A DNA stretch of 64,000 bases. Source: Mesonia sp008017825 (GTDB lineage: Bacteria > Bacteroidota > Bacteroidia > Flavobacteriales > Flavobacteriaceae). Location: positions 62,001 through 126,000 of the forward strand of contig NZ_VRLS01000012.1 in the NCBI RefSeq assembly GCF_008017825.1, in the 5' to 3' direction. Position 1 is the first letter of the stretch. Each line of letters begins with the position of its first letter. Shown in pieces: positions 17,743-26,770 of this stretch. The position numbers were made by a program, and so were the translations under genes. Under the pieces are notes generated by a model. The model worked only from the letters and a program-made list of their open reading frames with translations. It did not search any database and was not told the DNA's origin.

Positions 17743-18515
17743 TCTACGGTAATTTCTTTGTAACCAGATGGGATACTAAAAGGAAAGCTTACGGGCTCAT
17801 CTAGATCTATATCTCGATAATCCACTTCTATTTGAGTACTTTTTTCCTCCTGAGTAACTATAATTTTTATCTTTTTTGGAAACCATTGTTTTTTTACTTC
17901 CTCATAATCTTCATAAGTAATAAAAACCGATTCATTTTTAGCAACTCTTTCAATACGTTGCCCTTTTAATCTAAAATTAGAAGATTGTATAGCAAACATA
18001 GTTTTAAGTAATGATGATTCGTTAGATTTTAAAATATAGTCCGTTTCCGTAAAGTTTAAAGACAATTCATTTTTTTCTAATGGATAAATGGCTTGTCCTA
18101 ATAATAGATCTTGTACTTTATTAAAATCCAGTTCCATCCCCAACCAATCACTTAATAAACTAAAATCTCCATCAAAATAAGTTCCTTCAATTTTTTCGTA
18201 ATACTGCACTTGATTTGGAGTAATGTATACTTTTGCCAACGGAATAATACCCGCGAGTTTAGCACTCATCCAAATGGCTTTATCTTTTTCCATCCTTACA
18301 CTTATAGAGATAGACTGGTCTTCATCTTCCGTTTTATAAGAACCTTTTATTCGTGCTTGTAAAGTATTGAACGATGCCTCGGAATTATTGTGTGCTTTAA
18401 TGATACTCTTAGTACTTACATTTTCAGAAACAGTACCTGTCACAGCTTTTTTTGTTCCGCAGGAAACCAGTAAAAGAAGGGAGATTAAAACAAATATGGA
18501 TTTCAATTGACTCAT
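17739..18515 (-). CDS. DUF4292-family lipoprotein
   Basis: 258 residues. The N-terminus MSQLKSIFVLISLLLLVSC with Cys19 is a lipoprotein signal, so the protein is lipid-anchored in the envelope. The remainder is beta-rich (repeated SISISVRM, KIKIIVTQ patterns), reminiscent of LolA/LolB-like lipid-binding folds, but that resemblance is an inference. Function unknown. It overlaps the upstream TPR gene by one base and the downstream envC-like gene by 4, so all three are translationally coupled. Confidence 0.85.
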   Translation of the reverse strand: MSQLKSIFVLISLLLLVSCGTKKAVTGTVSENVSTKSIIKAHNNSEASFNTLQARIKGSYKTEDEDQSISISVRMEKDKAIWMSAKLAGIIPLAKVYITPNQVQYYEKIEGTYFDGDFSLLSDWLGMELDFNKVQDLLLGQAIYPLEKNELSLNFTETDYILKSNESSLLKTMFAIQSSNFRLKGQRIERVAKNESVFITYEDYEEVKKQWFPKKIKIIVTQEEKSTQIEVDYRDIDLDEPVSFPFSIPSGYKEITVE

Positions 18516-19888
18516 TAAGATTTATTATTTTTTAAGGCTTCTACTTTCTGTTGGTATTTTTTTACCATCTCGACATCACTTAAAACTTTATAACTCTCAA
18601 GCATTTCTTGATAAAAATAAAGTTCTAGCTCCTTGTTTTCGATTAAATATTCTAAACCTTCTTGAAAACTATCTACAGCTAAATTTGGCTTGCTTAAATT
18701 TCTTAGCGCAACTCCTTTATAGTAATAAAAGAAAGGTTGTGTTGGATAAACATTTAAAGCTTCATTAGAACGTTTAAGTGCCAGCTCAAATTTTTGCTTT
18801 TTCACCTCTAAATGTATCACTTTCTTTAACAGTTCAAAATTATTAGGATCGTTTTTTAAACGATTTAAATAATGCTCATAAGCTTTATTATTATTATTTT
18901 TTGCTAAGTATTGCCCCACAAGCTCATCTGACTCTTCACTTGAGTCTAATTGATTCTCTAAAGTAGTGATAAGCTCATCTTCATACTGTGGTTTTTCTTT
19001 TACTAACTGAATAAATGCTTGTATGACTGACTTCTTTATAACCTCATTATTCGTATTCTCTAAAACAATCTTCATAGAAGCAATTGCTTTTTCGTCTTCA
19101 TAATTGACTAAGTGCTTTTTGTATAAAATAAAATGTGCGGCACTAGAATTAGGTTTCCTTTGCTGAAGCTCTTCTACAATTTTGTAAGCCTCGTCCATAT
19201 TATTTTGGGTCGCATAAAAATGCATGAGCTCTAGATAATTATCTTCCATATTAGGAAACTTCTCAATTTCCTTTTTTAGATAGGCTTCCCGTAACTTGGG
19301 ATCATTAGATTCAGAAAAAATCTTATTCCGTAAAGCTTCTCGGTAATCACTATAACCTTCACTTTCATCTATTTTTTCTAATGCATCTAAAGCTTTTTCA
19401 TACTGTTTGGTAAGTCCGTAAAGGTTGGCTAAATCTTCATAATAATTTACACTATATTTTGCTAAAGACTCAGCAATTGGAATTGCCTTTTTATAATTTT
19501 GAGTAAGGTAATAGACTTCATAGATTTCGCTTAAAACATCTTTATCATTAGGGCGCTCTTTTAAAACTTTTTTAAAACTATCCTCTGCATTATCATAGTT
19601 TTTTAAAGCCTTATAATTTTTTCCTAATTCAAAATCTACAATTGTCTTCTTAGGAGCAATTTTCTTGCATTGCATTAAAGCGTCAATCGCTTTCTCATAA
19701 TTTTCAATACCTTTTTGTGCTAAAGCTTCAAAAAAATATTCTTGAAACTGATCTTCTACATTTCCTAAATTATCTTGAACAAGCGTATCTTTAAGAGGTT
19801 CTCGAACTTGCGCTATGGTACTTTTCGGAATAAAAGTTATTCCGAATAGTAGCAAAAATGTGTAATATGTAAAAGACTTATTTTTCAA
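18515..19888 (-). CDS. Exported TPR-repeat protein
   Basis: 457 residues with a signal peptide (1-26, ending STIA-QV) and an array of tetratricopeptide repeats over most of its length (for example NYEKAIDALMQCKKIAPKK, NYDNAEDSFKKVLKERPND, QKFELALKRSNEALNVYP). It is a periplasmic scaffold-type protein with no catalytic motif. In Flavobacteriaceae it typically sits between a sugar nucleotidyltransferase and the DUF4292/EnvC pair, as here, suggesting a role in envelope assembly. A perfect 10-bp inverted repeat (19824-19846) lies in its signal-peptide coding region. Confidence 0.85.
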   Translation of the reverse strand: MKNKSFTYYTFLLLFGITFIPKSTIAQVREPLKDTLVQDNLGNVEDQFQEYFFEALAQKGIENYEKAIDALMQCKKIAPKKTIVDFELGKNYKALKNYDNAEDSFKKVLKERPNDKDVLSEIYEVYYLTQNYKKAIPIAESLAKYSVNYYEDLANLYGLTKQYEKALDALEKIDESEGYSDYREALRNKIFSESNDPKLREAYLKKEIEKFPNMEDNYLELMHFYATQNNMDEAYKIVEELQQRKPNSSAAHFILYKKHLVNYEDEKAIASMKIVLENTNNEVIKKSVIQAFIQLVKEKPQYEDELITTLENQLDSSEESDELVGQYLAKNNNNKAYEHYLNRLKNDPNNFELLKKVIHLEVKKQKFELALKRSNEALNVYPTQPFFYYYKGVALRNLSKPNLAVDSFQEGLEYLIENKELELYFYQEMLESYKVLSDVEMVKKYQQKVEALKNNKS

Positions 19889-19892
19889 ATGT

Positions 19893-20909
19893 TTATTCTA
19901 AAACGGAATAATCTCCTATACTTATTTGTTTAAAATTGCCATCAAATCTTGCGTGATTACCTATCATCGCCTGGTCTAATTTGGCATTTTTAATTTCACT
20001 ATGAGTTTGTATTAAACTGTTTTTGATTGTCGAATTACTCACTGTACAGTTTTCACCAATCGAAACATTAGGTCCTACTGTTGTGTTTTCTAACACTACA
20101 TTTTCTCCAATAAAACAAGGTTCAATAATTTTTGAATTGTTTAATTGAACAGAATCTGCTACCAATTTCTCCTTATCGGAATGAAGAAAATTAAGCATTC
20201 TAGTATTAGTTTCTACTGTTACTTTTTTATTTCCGCAATCCATCCACTCATCTACTGTTCCCGTCTTGAAAACTCTGCCCGCTGCCATCATTTTTTTAAT
20301 ACCATCATTGATTTGGTATTCTCCTCCATGCATGAGATTTTCTTCAAGAACTTCTTGCAGCTTATCTTTTAAAACTGAAATATCTTTAAAATAGTATATT
20401 CCTATTACCGCTTGATCACTTACAAAGCTCGTTGGTTTTTCTACTAGTTCTATAATTTCTTCCTCATCATTTAAGTTAACAACTCCATAGGCTTCAGGGT
20501 TCTCAACTTTTTTGGTCCAAATTACAGCATCTGCAGCTTCATCTAATTTAAAATCGGCTTTGATTAAAGTATCTGCGTAAGCGACTACAGCGGGCCCAGA
20601 AAGTGACTCCTTTGCACTCATAATCGCATGTCCCGTTCCCAAAGGTTGATCTTGACGGTAAATGGACGCTTTAGCTTTTAAACCTTTTGCTAGTTCTTTT
20701 AAACTTTCTTCTACATCCTTGCCAAAGAATGCTGGATCACCCAAAATAAAAGCAACTTCTTCAATAGGCTGATCTAATACTTTGGCTATATCTTTTACTA
20801 AACGATGAACTATAGGTTCTCCTGCCACTGGAATTAATGGTTTTGGAACTGTTAATGTATGTGGTCTTAGACGAGATCCTCTCCCCGCCATTGGTACGAT
20901 TATTTTCAT
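19893..20909 (-). CDS. Sugar-phosphate nucleotidyltransferase with left-handed beta-helix tail
   Basis: 338 residues. The N-terminal nucleotidyltransferase domain (1 to about 235) begins MKIIVPMAGRGSRLRPHTLTVPKPLIPVAG, the RmlA/GlmU-type nucleotide-binding motif, and contains the PLGTGHA loop and VVAYADTLI. The C-terminal part (about 255-338) shows hexapeptide repeats (IGENVV, VGPNVSIGENCTV, IGNHARF) of a left-handed beta-helix. It activates a sugar 1-phosphate to an NDP-sugar, and the exact sugar cannot be told. It lies in the operon with a flippase and dut, 3 bases before the TPR gene. Confidence 0.9.
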   Translation of the reverse strand: MKIIVPMAGRGSRLRPHTLTVPKPLIPVAGEPIVHRLVKDIAKVLDQPIEEVAFILGDPAFFGKDVEESLKELAKGLKAKASIYRQDQPLGTGHAIMSAKESLSGPAVVAYADTLIKADFKLDEAADAVIWTKKVENPEAYGVVNLNDEEEIIELVEKPTSFVSDQAVIGIYYFKDISVLKDKLQEVLEENLMHGGEYQINDGIKKMMAAGRVFKTGTVDEWMDCGNKKVTVETNTRMLNFLHSDKEKLVADSVQLNNSKIIEPCFIGENVVLENTTVGPNVSIGENCTVSNSTIKNSLIQTHSEIKNAKLDQAMIGNHARFDGNFKQISIGDYSVLE

Positions 20910-20987
20910 AAATCTGCCCGCGTAGGCGGGTATCTTTTTGGATTTAACAATTTATTTTTATTATGAGATTCCTGCCTGCGCCGGAAT
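20910..20987. repeat. Two REP-like palindromes between dut and the nucleotidyltransferase
   Basis: The 79-base gap is built almost wholly of two GC-rich hairpin units in otherwise AT-rich DNA: TGCCCGCGTAGGCGGGTAT (20915-20933) and ATTCCTGCCTGCGCCGGAAT (20968-20987). The second has the ATTCC-N10-GGAAT form of dispersed REP/dRS3-like repeats. Similar units are common between flavobacterial genes. They could act as transcript stabilisers inside this operon or be products of a REP-type transposase. Confidence 0.6.
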
Positions 20988-20988
20988 T

Positions 20989-21420
20989 TTAAACTCCGGT
21001 ACTTCCAAAACCACCTTCTCCCCGGTCGGTTTCTCCCAAAATCTCTACATTCTCCCAATCTGCTCTTTCGTGTTTAGCTATCACAAGTTGTGCAATACGT
21101 TCGCCATCATTAATGACGAAAGCTTCTTTAGAAAGGTTGACTAAAATTACACCAATTTCTCCACGATAATCAGCATCTATGGTTCCTGGTGCATTTAATA
21201 CGGTAATTCCCTTTTTTGCCGCTAAGCCACTTCTTGGTCTTACTTGAGCTTCATAACCCACAGGTAACTCTATAAATAATCCTGTTTTTACAATGATTCT
21301 CTCTAACGGACCTAGTATTATTTTATCTTCTAGATGTGCTCTTAAATCCATTCCAGCAGAAGCTTCAGTTTCGTAGTGAGGTAAATTGTGACTTGATTTG
21401 TTGATGATCTTTATGGTCAT
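20989..21420 (-). CDS. dut: dUTP diphosphatase
   Basis: Hydrolyses dUTP to dUMP and pyrophosphate. The length of 143 residues is typical of the trimeric enzyme. The conserved motifs are ASAGMDLRA (motif 1), RPRSGLAAKKG (motif 2), NAPGTIDADYRGEIGV (motif 3, with the catalytic Asp), ERIAQLVI (motif 4) and the C-terminal arm RGEGGFGSTG (motif 5). It sits between a polysaccharide flippase and a sugar nucleotidyltransferase, a conserved flavobacterial arrangement with no obvious functional link. The stop lies directly beside a REP-like palindrome. Confidence 0.97.
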   Translation of the reverse strand: MTIKIINKSSHNLPHYETEASAGMDLRAHLEDKIILGPLERIIVKTGLFIELPVGYEAQVRPRSGLAAKKGITVLNAPGTIDADYRGEIGVILVNLSKEAFVINDGERIAQLVIAKHERADWENVEILGETDRGEGGFGSTGV

Positions 21421-21426
21421 AATATA

Positions 21427-22857
21427 TTAACGTTGTAAAAATTGAGTAAGGTATTTTCTTTCTTTAAAATAGATGATTCCCAAAAATAAGAAAACTAATA
21501 AGCTTCCGATAATTAAATTGTTATCAAAAATATAAAATGAACTAAAGGCAAAGCTAATACCCAGAGCAAGATAGATTCCGATATTTTTTAAATCGTAGGG
21601 AATGTTATAGTGTTTTTTTCCGATAAGGTAAGAGATTACCACCATAGCAGTATAAGCCATCAGAGTAGCATAGGCAGCTCCCATAAAGCCTATTATTGGT
21701 AATAGAATATAATTAAGACCAATTGTTAGTATCGCTCCGATGATGGAAAAGTACATTCCAAAACGGGTTTTATCGGTTAATTTATACCAGTAAGCTAAAT
21801 TAAAATAAATACCTAACATTAAATTGGCAAGAAGTACAACAGGAACAATTTCTATGGCTATCCAATAGGATGGTCGTACCACAATCATTTCTTTGAACAC
21901 ATGCAGGTAAGCCACAATGAACACCAGCATTAAACTTCCCAACACTACAAAATATTTCATAATAAGAGCATAGGTGTTTTTTGCATTTTTTTCTTGTGCA
22001 TGATTAAAGAAAAAAGGTTCTGCTCCCAGGCGAAATCCCTGAATAAATATTGTCATAAAAACAGCTATTTTATAACAAGCGGCATAAGCTCCATTAATAT
22101 CTTTCCCTAATAATTGTGGTATTAACCATTTATCAAAATTTTCATTAATTATATAAGCTAAACCTGCGACCATAATAGGCCAGCCATAATGAAGTAATTG
22201 GTTTAAAATTTTCCAATCAAATACAAGTTGAATTTTAAAGAAGTATGGGGAAAGCAAGAAAAAGGTAAATAAGCTAGCTATTAGATTAGCTATAAAAACA
22301 TACGTAACCAAATCATGATTATAATCTAGAATTCCTAACGGTATATTAAACTCGGGAACTATCCATAAAAAGAAATAATTTAAAGCTACATATAAAGCGA
22401 TATTGAGCACTTTTATGATAGAAAATTTAATAGGTTTTCCAGTCGCCCTTAATAGAGCAAAAGGAATCACTACCAAGGTATCTAAGGCAATTACACTTAT
22501 CAAAAGATTAAAATATCTTAATTTGAGGTTTACATAGTGTGCTAATTCTACATTGTAAGACCATACCAAAGCAAAAAATAAAATGGTGGTGAGTGTTAAG
22601 CTAATGAAAGCCGTAGAAAAGACTTTATTTTTTTCTTTGTGCCGACTAAAGAATCGGAAAAAAGAGGTTTCCATCCCGTAAGTAAGCAACACATTGAAAA
22701 ATGCCGCATAGATATAAAAAGTCGTATTGTCTGAGTAGCCCGCATTTTCAAGAGATCCTGTTAATAGTGGTAGAAGCAAAAAGTTCATCAACCGTGGTAA
22801 AACCGTTGCTAATCCGTAGATAAAAGTGTCTTGAAAAAATCGTTTTAAAGTACTCAA
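21427..22857 (-). CDS. Oligosaccharide flippase (Wzx/MurJ-like, MOP superfamily)
   Basis: 476 residues, about 14 membrane segments, with the N-terminal KRFFQDTFIYGLATVLPRLMNFLLLPLLT typical of polysaccharide exporters. It moves lipid-linked saccharides across the inner membrane. The start is TTG: an in-frame stop lies three codons upstream and the next methionine (24) would cut into the first helix. It is the first gene of the envelope operon and ends 6 bases before dut. A weak TACATTTA with TTG 20 bases further up could be its promoter. Confidence 0.9.
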   Translation of the reverse strand: MSTLKRFFQDTFIYGLATVLPRLMNFLLLPLLTGSLENAGYSDNTTFYIYAAFFNVLLTYGMETSFFRFFSRHKEKNKVFSTAFISLTLTTILFFALVWSYNVELAHYVNLKLRYFNLLISVIALDTLVVIPFALLRATGKPIKFSIIKVLNIALYVALNYFFLWIVPEFNIPLGILDYNHDLVTYVFIANLIASLFTFFLLSPYFFKIQLVFDWKILNQLLHYGWPIMVAGLAYIINENFDKWLIPQLLGKDINGAYAACYKIAVFMTIFIQGFRLGAEPFFFNHAQEKNAKNTYALIMKYFVVLGSLMLVFIVAYLHVFKEMIVVRPSYWIAIEIVPVVLLANLMLGIYFNLAYWYKLTDKTRFGMYFSIIGAILTIGLNYILLPIIGFMGAAYATLMAYTAMVVISYLIGKKHYNIPYDLKNIGIYLALGISFAFSSFYIFDNNLIIGSLLVFLFLGIIYFKERKYLTQFLQR

Positions 22858-22924
22858 ATGCGCTTATAATTAAGGGAATAAATGTATAGAATTAAGCGGA
22901 GCTTTTCAATAGAATTGGATAAAA

Positions 22925-22954
22925 AGAAAAAGCCCTGAAAAAATCAGGGCTTTT
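22925..22954 (-). terminator. Terminator of the ATP synthase operon
   Basis: On the minus strand, AAAAGCCCTGA-TTTTT-TCAGGGCTTTT is followed by TCTTTTT. It lies about 50 bases past the atpG stop. Confidence 0.85.
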
Positions 22955-23005
22955 AAATTTCTATATGTTTTAGTTTACTAAGAAATAAACCTAAAAACTA
23001 TAAGT

Positions 23006-23869
23006 CTAACTATTTGCTGCCGCTTCTGCTCCACCAACAATCTCTAGAATTTCATTGGTAATCGATGCTTGACGCGCTTTGTTATAAGATAATTTTAATG
23101 AATCTCTTAATTCCGTAGCGTTATCGGTTGCTTTATGCATTGCTGTCATACGTGCTCCGTGCTCTGATGCAAAAGAGTCTCTTAGTGCTTTAAACAATTG
23201 CATTTTAAGAGACTTAGGAATTAATTCTTCAATAATCTCTTCTTTATTTGGCTCAAATACATAATCTAAAGTAACCTTCTCTTCAGTTTCAATAGGAACG
23301 ATTGGTAAAAACTGTTCGTTCATTACGATTTGAGTCGCTGCATTTTTAAATTTGTTATATACTAAGACTACTTTATCGTAATTTCCTTTTACAAACTCAT
23401 CCATAATATGTTCTGCAATTTCGGCTACAGGCTCATATTCTAAATGATCAAAAATAGTGTTGTCATTTTTGTCTACGGTAAAGGTTTTCTTTAAAATATC
23501 ATCTGCTTTTTTCCCTAAAGTAAACAAATGTATATTCTTATCTGCAAATTCTTCAGCAGCAATCTTTTTAACCCCTTTAATGATATTACTGTTAAATGCT
23601 CCCGCTAAACCTCTGTTAGAAGAAATAGGAACAATAAGTACGTTTTGTACTTCACGTTCTTCTGCAAACTTACTACTTGCACCTTCACTCAACGTAGCAC
23701 TTAAACCTTGTAAAAGCTCTGTAAGTTTATCTGCGTAAGGACGCATTGCTGTAATAGCATCTTGCGCTTTACTCAACTTAGCAGCAGAAACCATTTTCAT
23801 GGCACTGGTAATCTGCATGGTTGAAGAAACCGAGGTAATCCTACTACGTAATTCTTTTAAATTTGCCAT
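23006..23869 (-). CDS. atpG: F1F0 ATP synthase gamma subunit
   Basis: Central rotor stalk of the ATP synthase, 287 residues. It begins MANLKELRSRITSVSSTMQITSAMKMVSAAKL, the conserved N-terminal coiled-coil helix, and ends with the matching C-terminal helix (KATDNATELRDSLKLSYNKARQ; ITNEILEIVGGAEA). Last gene of the operon. No atpD or atpC follows, so beta and epsilon are encoded elsewhere, as usual in Bacteroidota. It is separated from atpA by 125 bases carrying an unusual repeat hairpin. Confidence 0.97.
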   Translation of the reverse strand: MANLKELRSRITSVSSTMQITSAMKMVSAAKLSKAQDAITAMRPYADKLTELLQGLSATLSEGASSKFAEEREVQNVLIVPISSNRGLAGAFNSNIIKGVKKIAAEEFADKNIHLFTLGKKADDILKKTFTVDKNDNTIFDHLEYEPVAEIAEHIMDEFVKGNYDKVVLVYNKFKNAATQIVMNEQFLPIVPIETEEKVTLDYVFEPNKEEIIEELIPKSLKMQLFKALRDSFASEHGARMTAMHKATDNATELRDSLKLSYNKARQASITNEILEIVGGAEAAANS

Positions 23870-23877
23870 TTGTTCTT

Positions 23878-23992
23878 AGTATTGAGTATTGAGCATTTAG
23901 AAAAACTAAATACTCAATACTTGTAATTTATATTGTACTTTACTATTCTTTAATTTGAGTATTTTACTACCCAAACCTCAGTACTCAATACT
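23878..23992. repeat. AGTATTGAGTATTGAG repeats forming a hairpin between atpA and atpG
   Basis: Three copies of a common motif fill the gap. AGTATTGAGTATTGAG on the plus strand starts at 23878, its inverse AATACTCAATACT lies at 23909-23921, and a third inverse copy CTCAGTACTCAATACT lies at 23977-23992. The first two can pair through 13 bp plus 3 bp with a 7-base bulge. The position inside the ATP synthase operon suggests either a dispersed repeat or an RNA processing site. Confidence 0.65.
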
Positions 23993-23994
23993 TT

Positions 23995-25575
23995 TTATTT
24001 TTTATATTTTGCTGAAATTTCTTTAGCTGCATTCGTTAATACATCTAAAGCTTCATCAGTTAATTTACCTGATTTTAAAGTATCTAAGGTATCTCTATGC
24101 TTAGCATCTAAGAACGCTAAATAATCTGCCTCAAATTCTTTTACTTTTTCTACAGGAACATCTCTCAATAAGTTCTTAGAACCAGCGTAAACAATAGCGA
24201 TTTGATTCTCTACTGGATAAGGGTCATTTTGAGCTTGCTTTAAGATCTCTACGTTACGCTTTCCTTTTTCAATTGTGCTTAAAGTAGACGCATCTAAATC
24301 TGATCCGAATTTAGCAAAAGCTTCTAATTCTCTATATTGAGCTTGATCTAATTTTAAAGTTCCAGAAACCTTCTTCATCGATTTAATCTGTGCGTTACCT
24401 CCTACACGCGATACAGAAATACCAACGTTAATTGCAGGACGAACTCCAGAGTTAAATAAATCTGATGTTAAGAAAATTTGACCATCCGTAATCGAAATTA
24501 CGTTGGTTGGAATATATGCAGATACATCTCCTGCTTGAGTTTCAATAATAGGTAAAGCTGTTAAAGAACCTCCTCCTTTTACTTTGTCTTTTAAAGAATC
24601 TGGAAGATCGTTCATATCTTTAGCGATACTATCATCATTGATCACTTTTGCAGAACGCTCTAATAATCTAGAGTGTAAGAAGAATACATCTCCAGGATAC
24701 GCCTCACGTCCTGGTGGACGACGTAATAAAAGAGAAACTTCACGGTAAGCTACCGCTTGCTTAGATAAATCATCATAAATAATTAATGCTGGTCTACCTG
24801 TATCTCTAAAATACTCTCCAATTGCTGCTCCAGCAAACGGTGCATAAACCTGCATAGTTGCAGGATCTGATGCGTTTGCAGCAACAATAGTAGTATAAGC
24901 TAAAGCTCCTTTATCTTCTAATGTTTGTGCAATTCCGGCAACGGTAGAAGCTTTTTGCCCTATCGCTACATATATACAATATACTGGTTCCCCAGCATCG
25001 TAAAATTCTTTTTGATTAAGAATGGTATCGATACAAACAGTAGTTTTACCTGTTTGACGGTCACCAATTACCAATTCTCTTTGTCCTCTTCCTACAGGAA
25101 CAAGTGCATCAATAGATTTGATCCCTGTTTGTAAAGGTTCGGTTACAGGCTCACGGTAAATTACACCAGGAGCTTTTCTTTCTAATGGCATCTGGATAGT
25201 GTCTCCAGAAATAGGACCTTTTCCATCAATAGGTTTACCTAAAGTATCTACAACACGTCCTACAATTCCTTCTCCTACATTGATAGAAGCAATTTTCTGA
25301 GTACGTTTTACCGTATCACCTTCGCTAATTTCTTTTGAAGGACCAAGTAATACTACCCCAACATTATCTTCTGCCAGGTTAAGCACCATTCCTTGCAGTC
25401 CACTTTCAAACTCTACAAGCTCTCCATATTCTGCATTTTCAAGACCGTATACATTCGCAATACCATCTCCTACGGTTAATACTGTACCTACCTCGTCTAA
25501 AGAAGCTTTTGCTTCGAAACCAGATAGTTGCTCTTTTAAAATTGCTGAAACTTCAGCAGGATTTACGTCTGCCAT
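23995..25575 (-). CDS. atpA: F1F0 ATP synthase alpha subunit
   Basis: Non-catalytic nucleotide-binding subunit of F1, 526 residues. The Walker A GDRQTGKT is at 171-178, the DELSEED-like and Walker B region is IIYDDLSK, and the ISVSRVGGNAQ segment contains the arginine that reaches into the beta-subunit site. The N-terminal ILKEQLSGF helix binds delta. Order on the minus strand is atpB-E-F-H-A-G. Confidence 0.98.
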   Translation of the reverse strand: MADVNPAEVSAILKEQLSGFEAKASLDEVGTVLTVGDGIANVYGLENAEYGELVEFESGLQGMVLNLAEDNVGVVLLGPSKEISEGDTVKRTQKIASINVGEGIVGRVVDTLGKPIDGKGPISGDTIQMPLERKAPGVIYREPVTEPLQTGIKSIDALVPVGRGQRELVIGDRQTGKTTVCIDTILNQKEFYDAGEPVYCIYVAIGQKASTVAGIAQTLEDKGALAYTTIVAANASDPATMQVYAPFAGAAIGEYFRDTGRPALIIYDDLSKQAVAYREVSLLLRRPPGREAYPGDVFFLHSRLLERSAKVINDDSIAKDMNDLPDSLKDKVKGGGSLTALPIIETQAGDVSAYIPTNVISITDGQIFLTSDLFNSGVRPAINVGISVSRVGGNAQIKSMKKVSGTLKLDQAQYRELEAFAKFGSDLDASTLSTIEKGKRNVEILKQAQNDPYPVENQIAIVYAGSKNLLRDVPVEKVKEFEADYLAFLDAKHRDTLDTLKSGKLTDEALDVLTNAAKEISAKYKK

Positions 25576-25625
25576 AATTATTTATTATAACTGGATACTC
25601 AATCGCATCCTTTTTATTAATATTT

Positions 25626-26171
25626 TTATGCGTATGCTTGATTATTAAACTTCTTTCTTAATGTATTTAATTTACCTAATACACTTGCATCATATTGTAA
25701 ATCTCCTACACGTAGAATAAAGCCTCCTATAATAGAAGTATCTATTTTATTGATTAAAGTAACTTGACTACCTGTAAGCTCTTTTACCTTACTTAAAACT
25801 CTTTGCTCCATCTCTGGAGTCAATGCTTCTACAGTAGTTACTTTAGCTACTTTAATATTGTTGAGCTCATCGTAAAGGTAGATAAAACGATCTACGACAA
25901 TAGATAATATATTAATTCTATTGTTTTCCAACAATACATCAAAGGTCTTAGAGCTAATTTGATTTACCTCTTTAAAGATTTCTTTAAGTATGCTTTGCTT
26001 TACGGATGGCTTAACCACCGGACTTTGTAACACATTCCTAAGCTCTTTGTTTTGCTCTAATGTATTTGCGATTAAACGCATATCATTATTTACCTCTGCA
26101 AGCATAGATTTCTCTTTAGAAAGATCTAAAATTGCTTTTGCGTAACGTTGAGCTGCTCTTGTATTAGCCAT
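25626..26171 (-). CDS. atpH: F1F0 ATP synthase delta subunit
   Basis: Connects the peripheral stalk to the top of F1, 181 residues. The N-terminal helix bundle begins MANTRAAQRYAKAILDLSKEK and the C-terminal region contains the family signature IDTSIIGGFILRVGDLQYDASVLGKLNTLRKKF. It lies 16 bases after atpF and 50 bases before atpA. Confidence 0.96.
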   Translation of the reverse strand: MANTRAAQRYAKAILDLSKEKSMLAEVNNDMRLIANTLEQNKELRNVLQSPVVKPSVKQSILKEIFKEVNQISSKTFDVLLENNRINILSIVVDRFIYLYDELNNIKVAKVTTVEALTPEMEQRVLSKVKELTGSQVTLINKIDTSIIGGFILRVGDLQYDASVLGKLNTLRKKFNNQAYA

Positions 26172-26187
26172 CTTTTAACTAATTTGA

Positions 26188-26682
26188 TTAGTTTAACTTC
26201 ACATCATCTAACATTGAATCTACCAATTTCATATGGTCTTCTTTGCTAGTTAATTCTTTACTTACTACTTTCTCTGCAATTTCTATAGAAAGACTAGCTA
26301 CCTGAGTTTTTATCTCATTTAAAGCTGCTTGTTTTTCCATCTTGATAGCTTCTTGAGCAGAAGCGATCATACTTTTTGCTTTTATTTCTGCTTCTCCAGA
26401 AGCATCGGCGATCATTTTCTCTTTAATTTGACGCGCTTCTTTAATCATGATGTCGCGCTCTTCTCTTGCTTCCTTTAAAAGCTTTTCGTTGTTGGCTTTT
26501 AAATTCTTCATTTCAAGACGTGCATTCTCTGCAGATGCTAATGCATCATTAATAGAATCTTCACGATCTTTTACAGAGTTTAAAATAGGTTTCCAAGCAA
26601 ATTTTGCCATTAAAAACAACAACACCAAAAAAACGATGGTTTGCCAGAAAAATAACCCAAATTCAGGTTTAATTAAATCCAT
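26188..26682 (-). CDS. atpF: F1F0 ATP synthase b subunit
   Basis: Peripheral stalk subunit, 164 residues. A single N-terminal membrane helix (about 8-27, LFFWQTIVFLVLLFLMAKFAW) is followed by the conserved KPILNSVKDRE and a long charged coiled coil. It is preceded by a hairpin in the gap after atpE. Confidence 0.96.
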   Translation of the reverse strand: MDLIKPEFGLFFWQTIVFLVLLFLMAKFAWKPILNSVKDREDSINDALASAENARLEMKNLKANNEKLLKEAREERDIMIKEARQIKEKMIADASGEAEIKAKSMIASAQEAIKMEKQAALNEIKTQVASLSIEIAEKVVSKELTSKEDHMKLVDSMLDDVKLN

Positions 26683-26727
26683 AATTTATTCTATAATAGT
26701 TAACTCACATCAATTTTTAAGAAAATC

Positions 26728-26752
26728 CCTTCACAACCAACCGTTGTGAAGG
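26728..26752 (-). promoter_or_regulatory. Hairpin between atpE and atpF
   Basis: Perfect 10-bp stem CCTTCACAAC / GTTGTGAAGG with a 5-base loop. On the minus strand it is followed by GATTTTCTTAAAAATT, a weak T-tract. Directly behind atpE it could act as a partial terminator or mRNA stabiliser, giving the excess of subunit c over b that the complex needs. That role is an inference. Confidence 0.55.
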
Positions 26753-26770
26753 AATCTCTCTTTCTAATTC

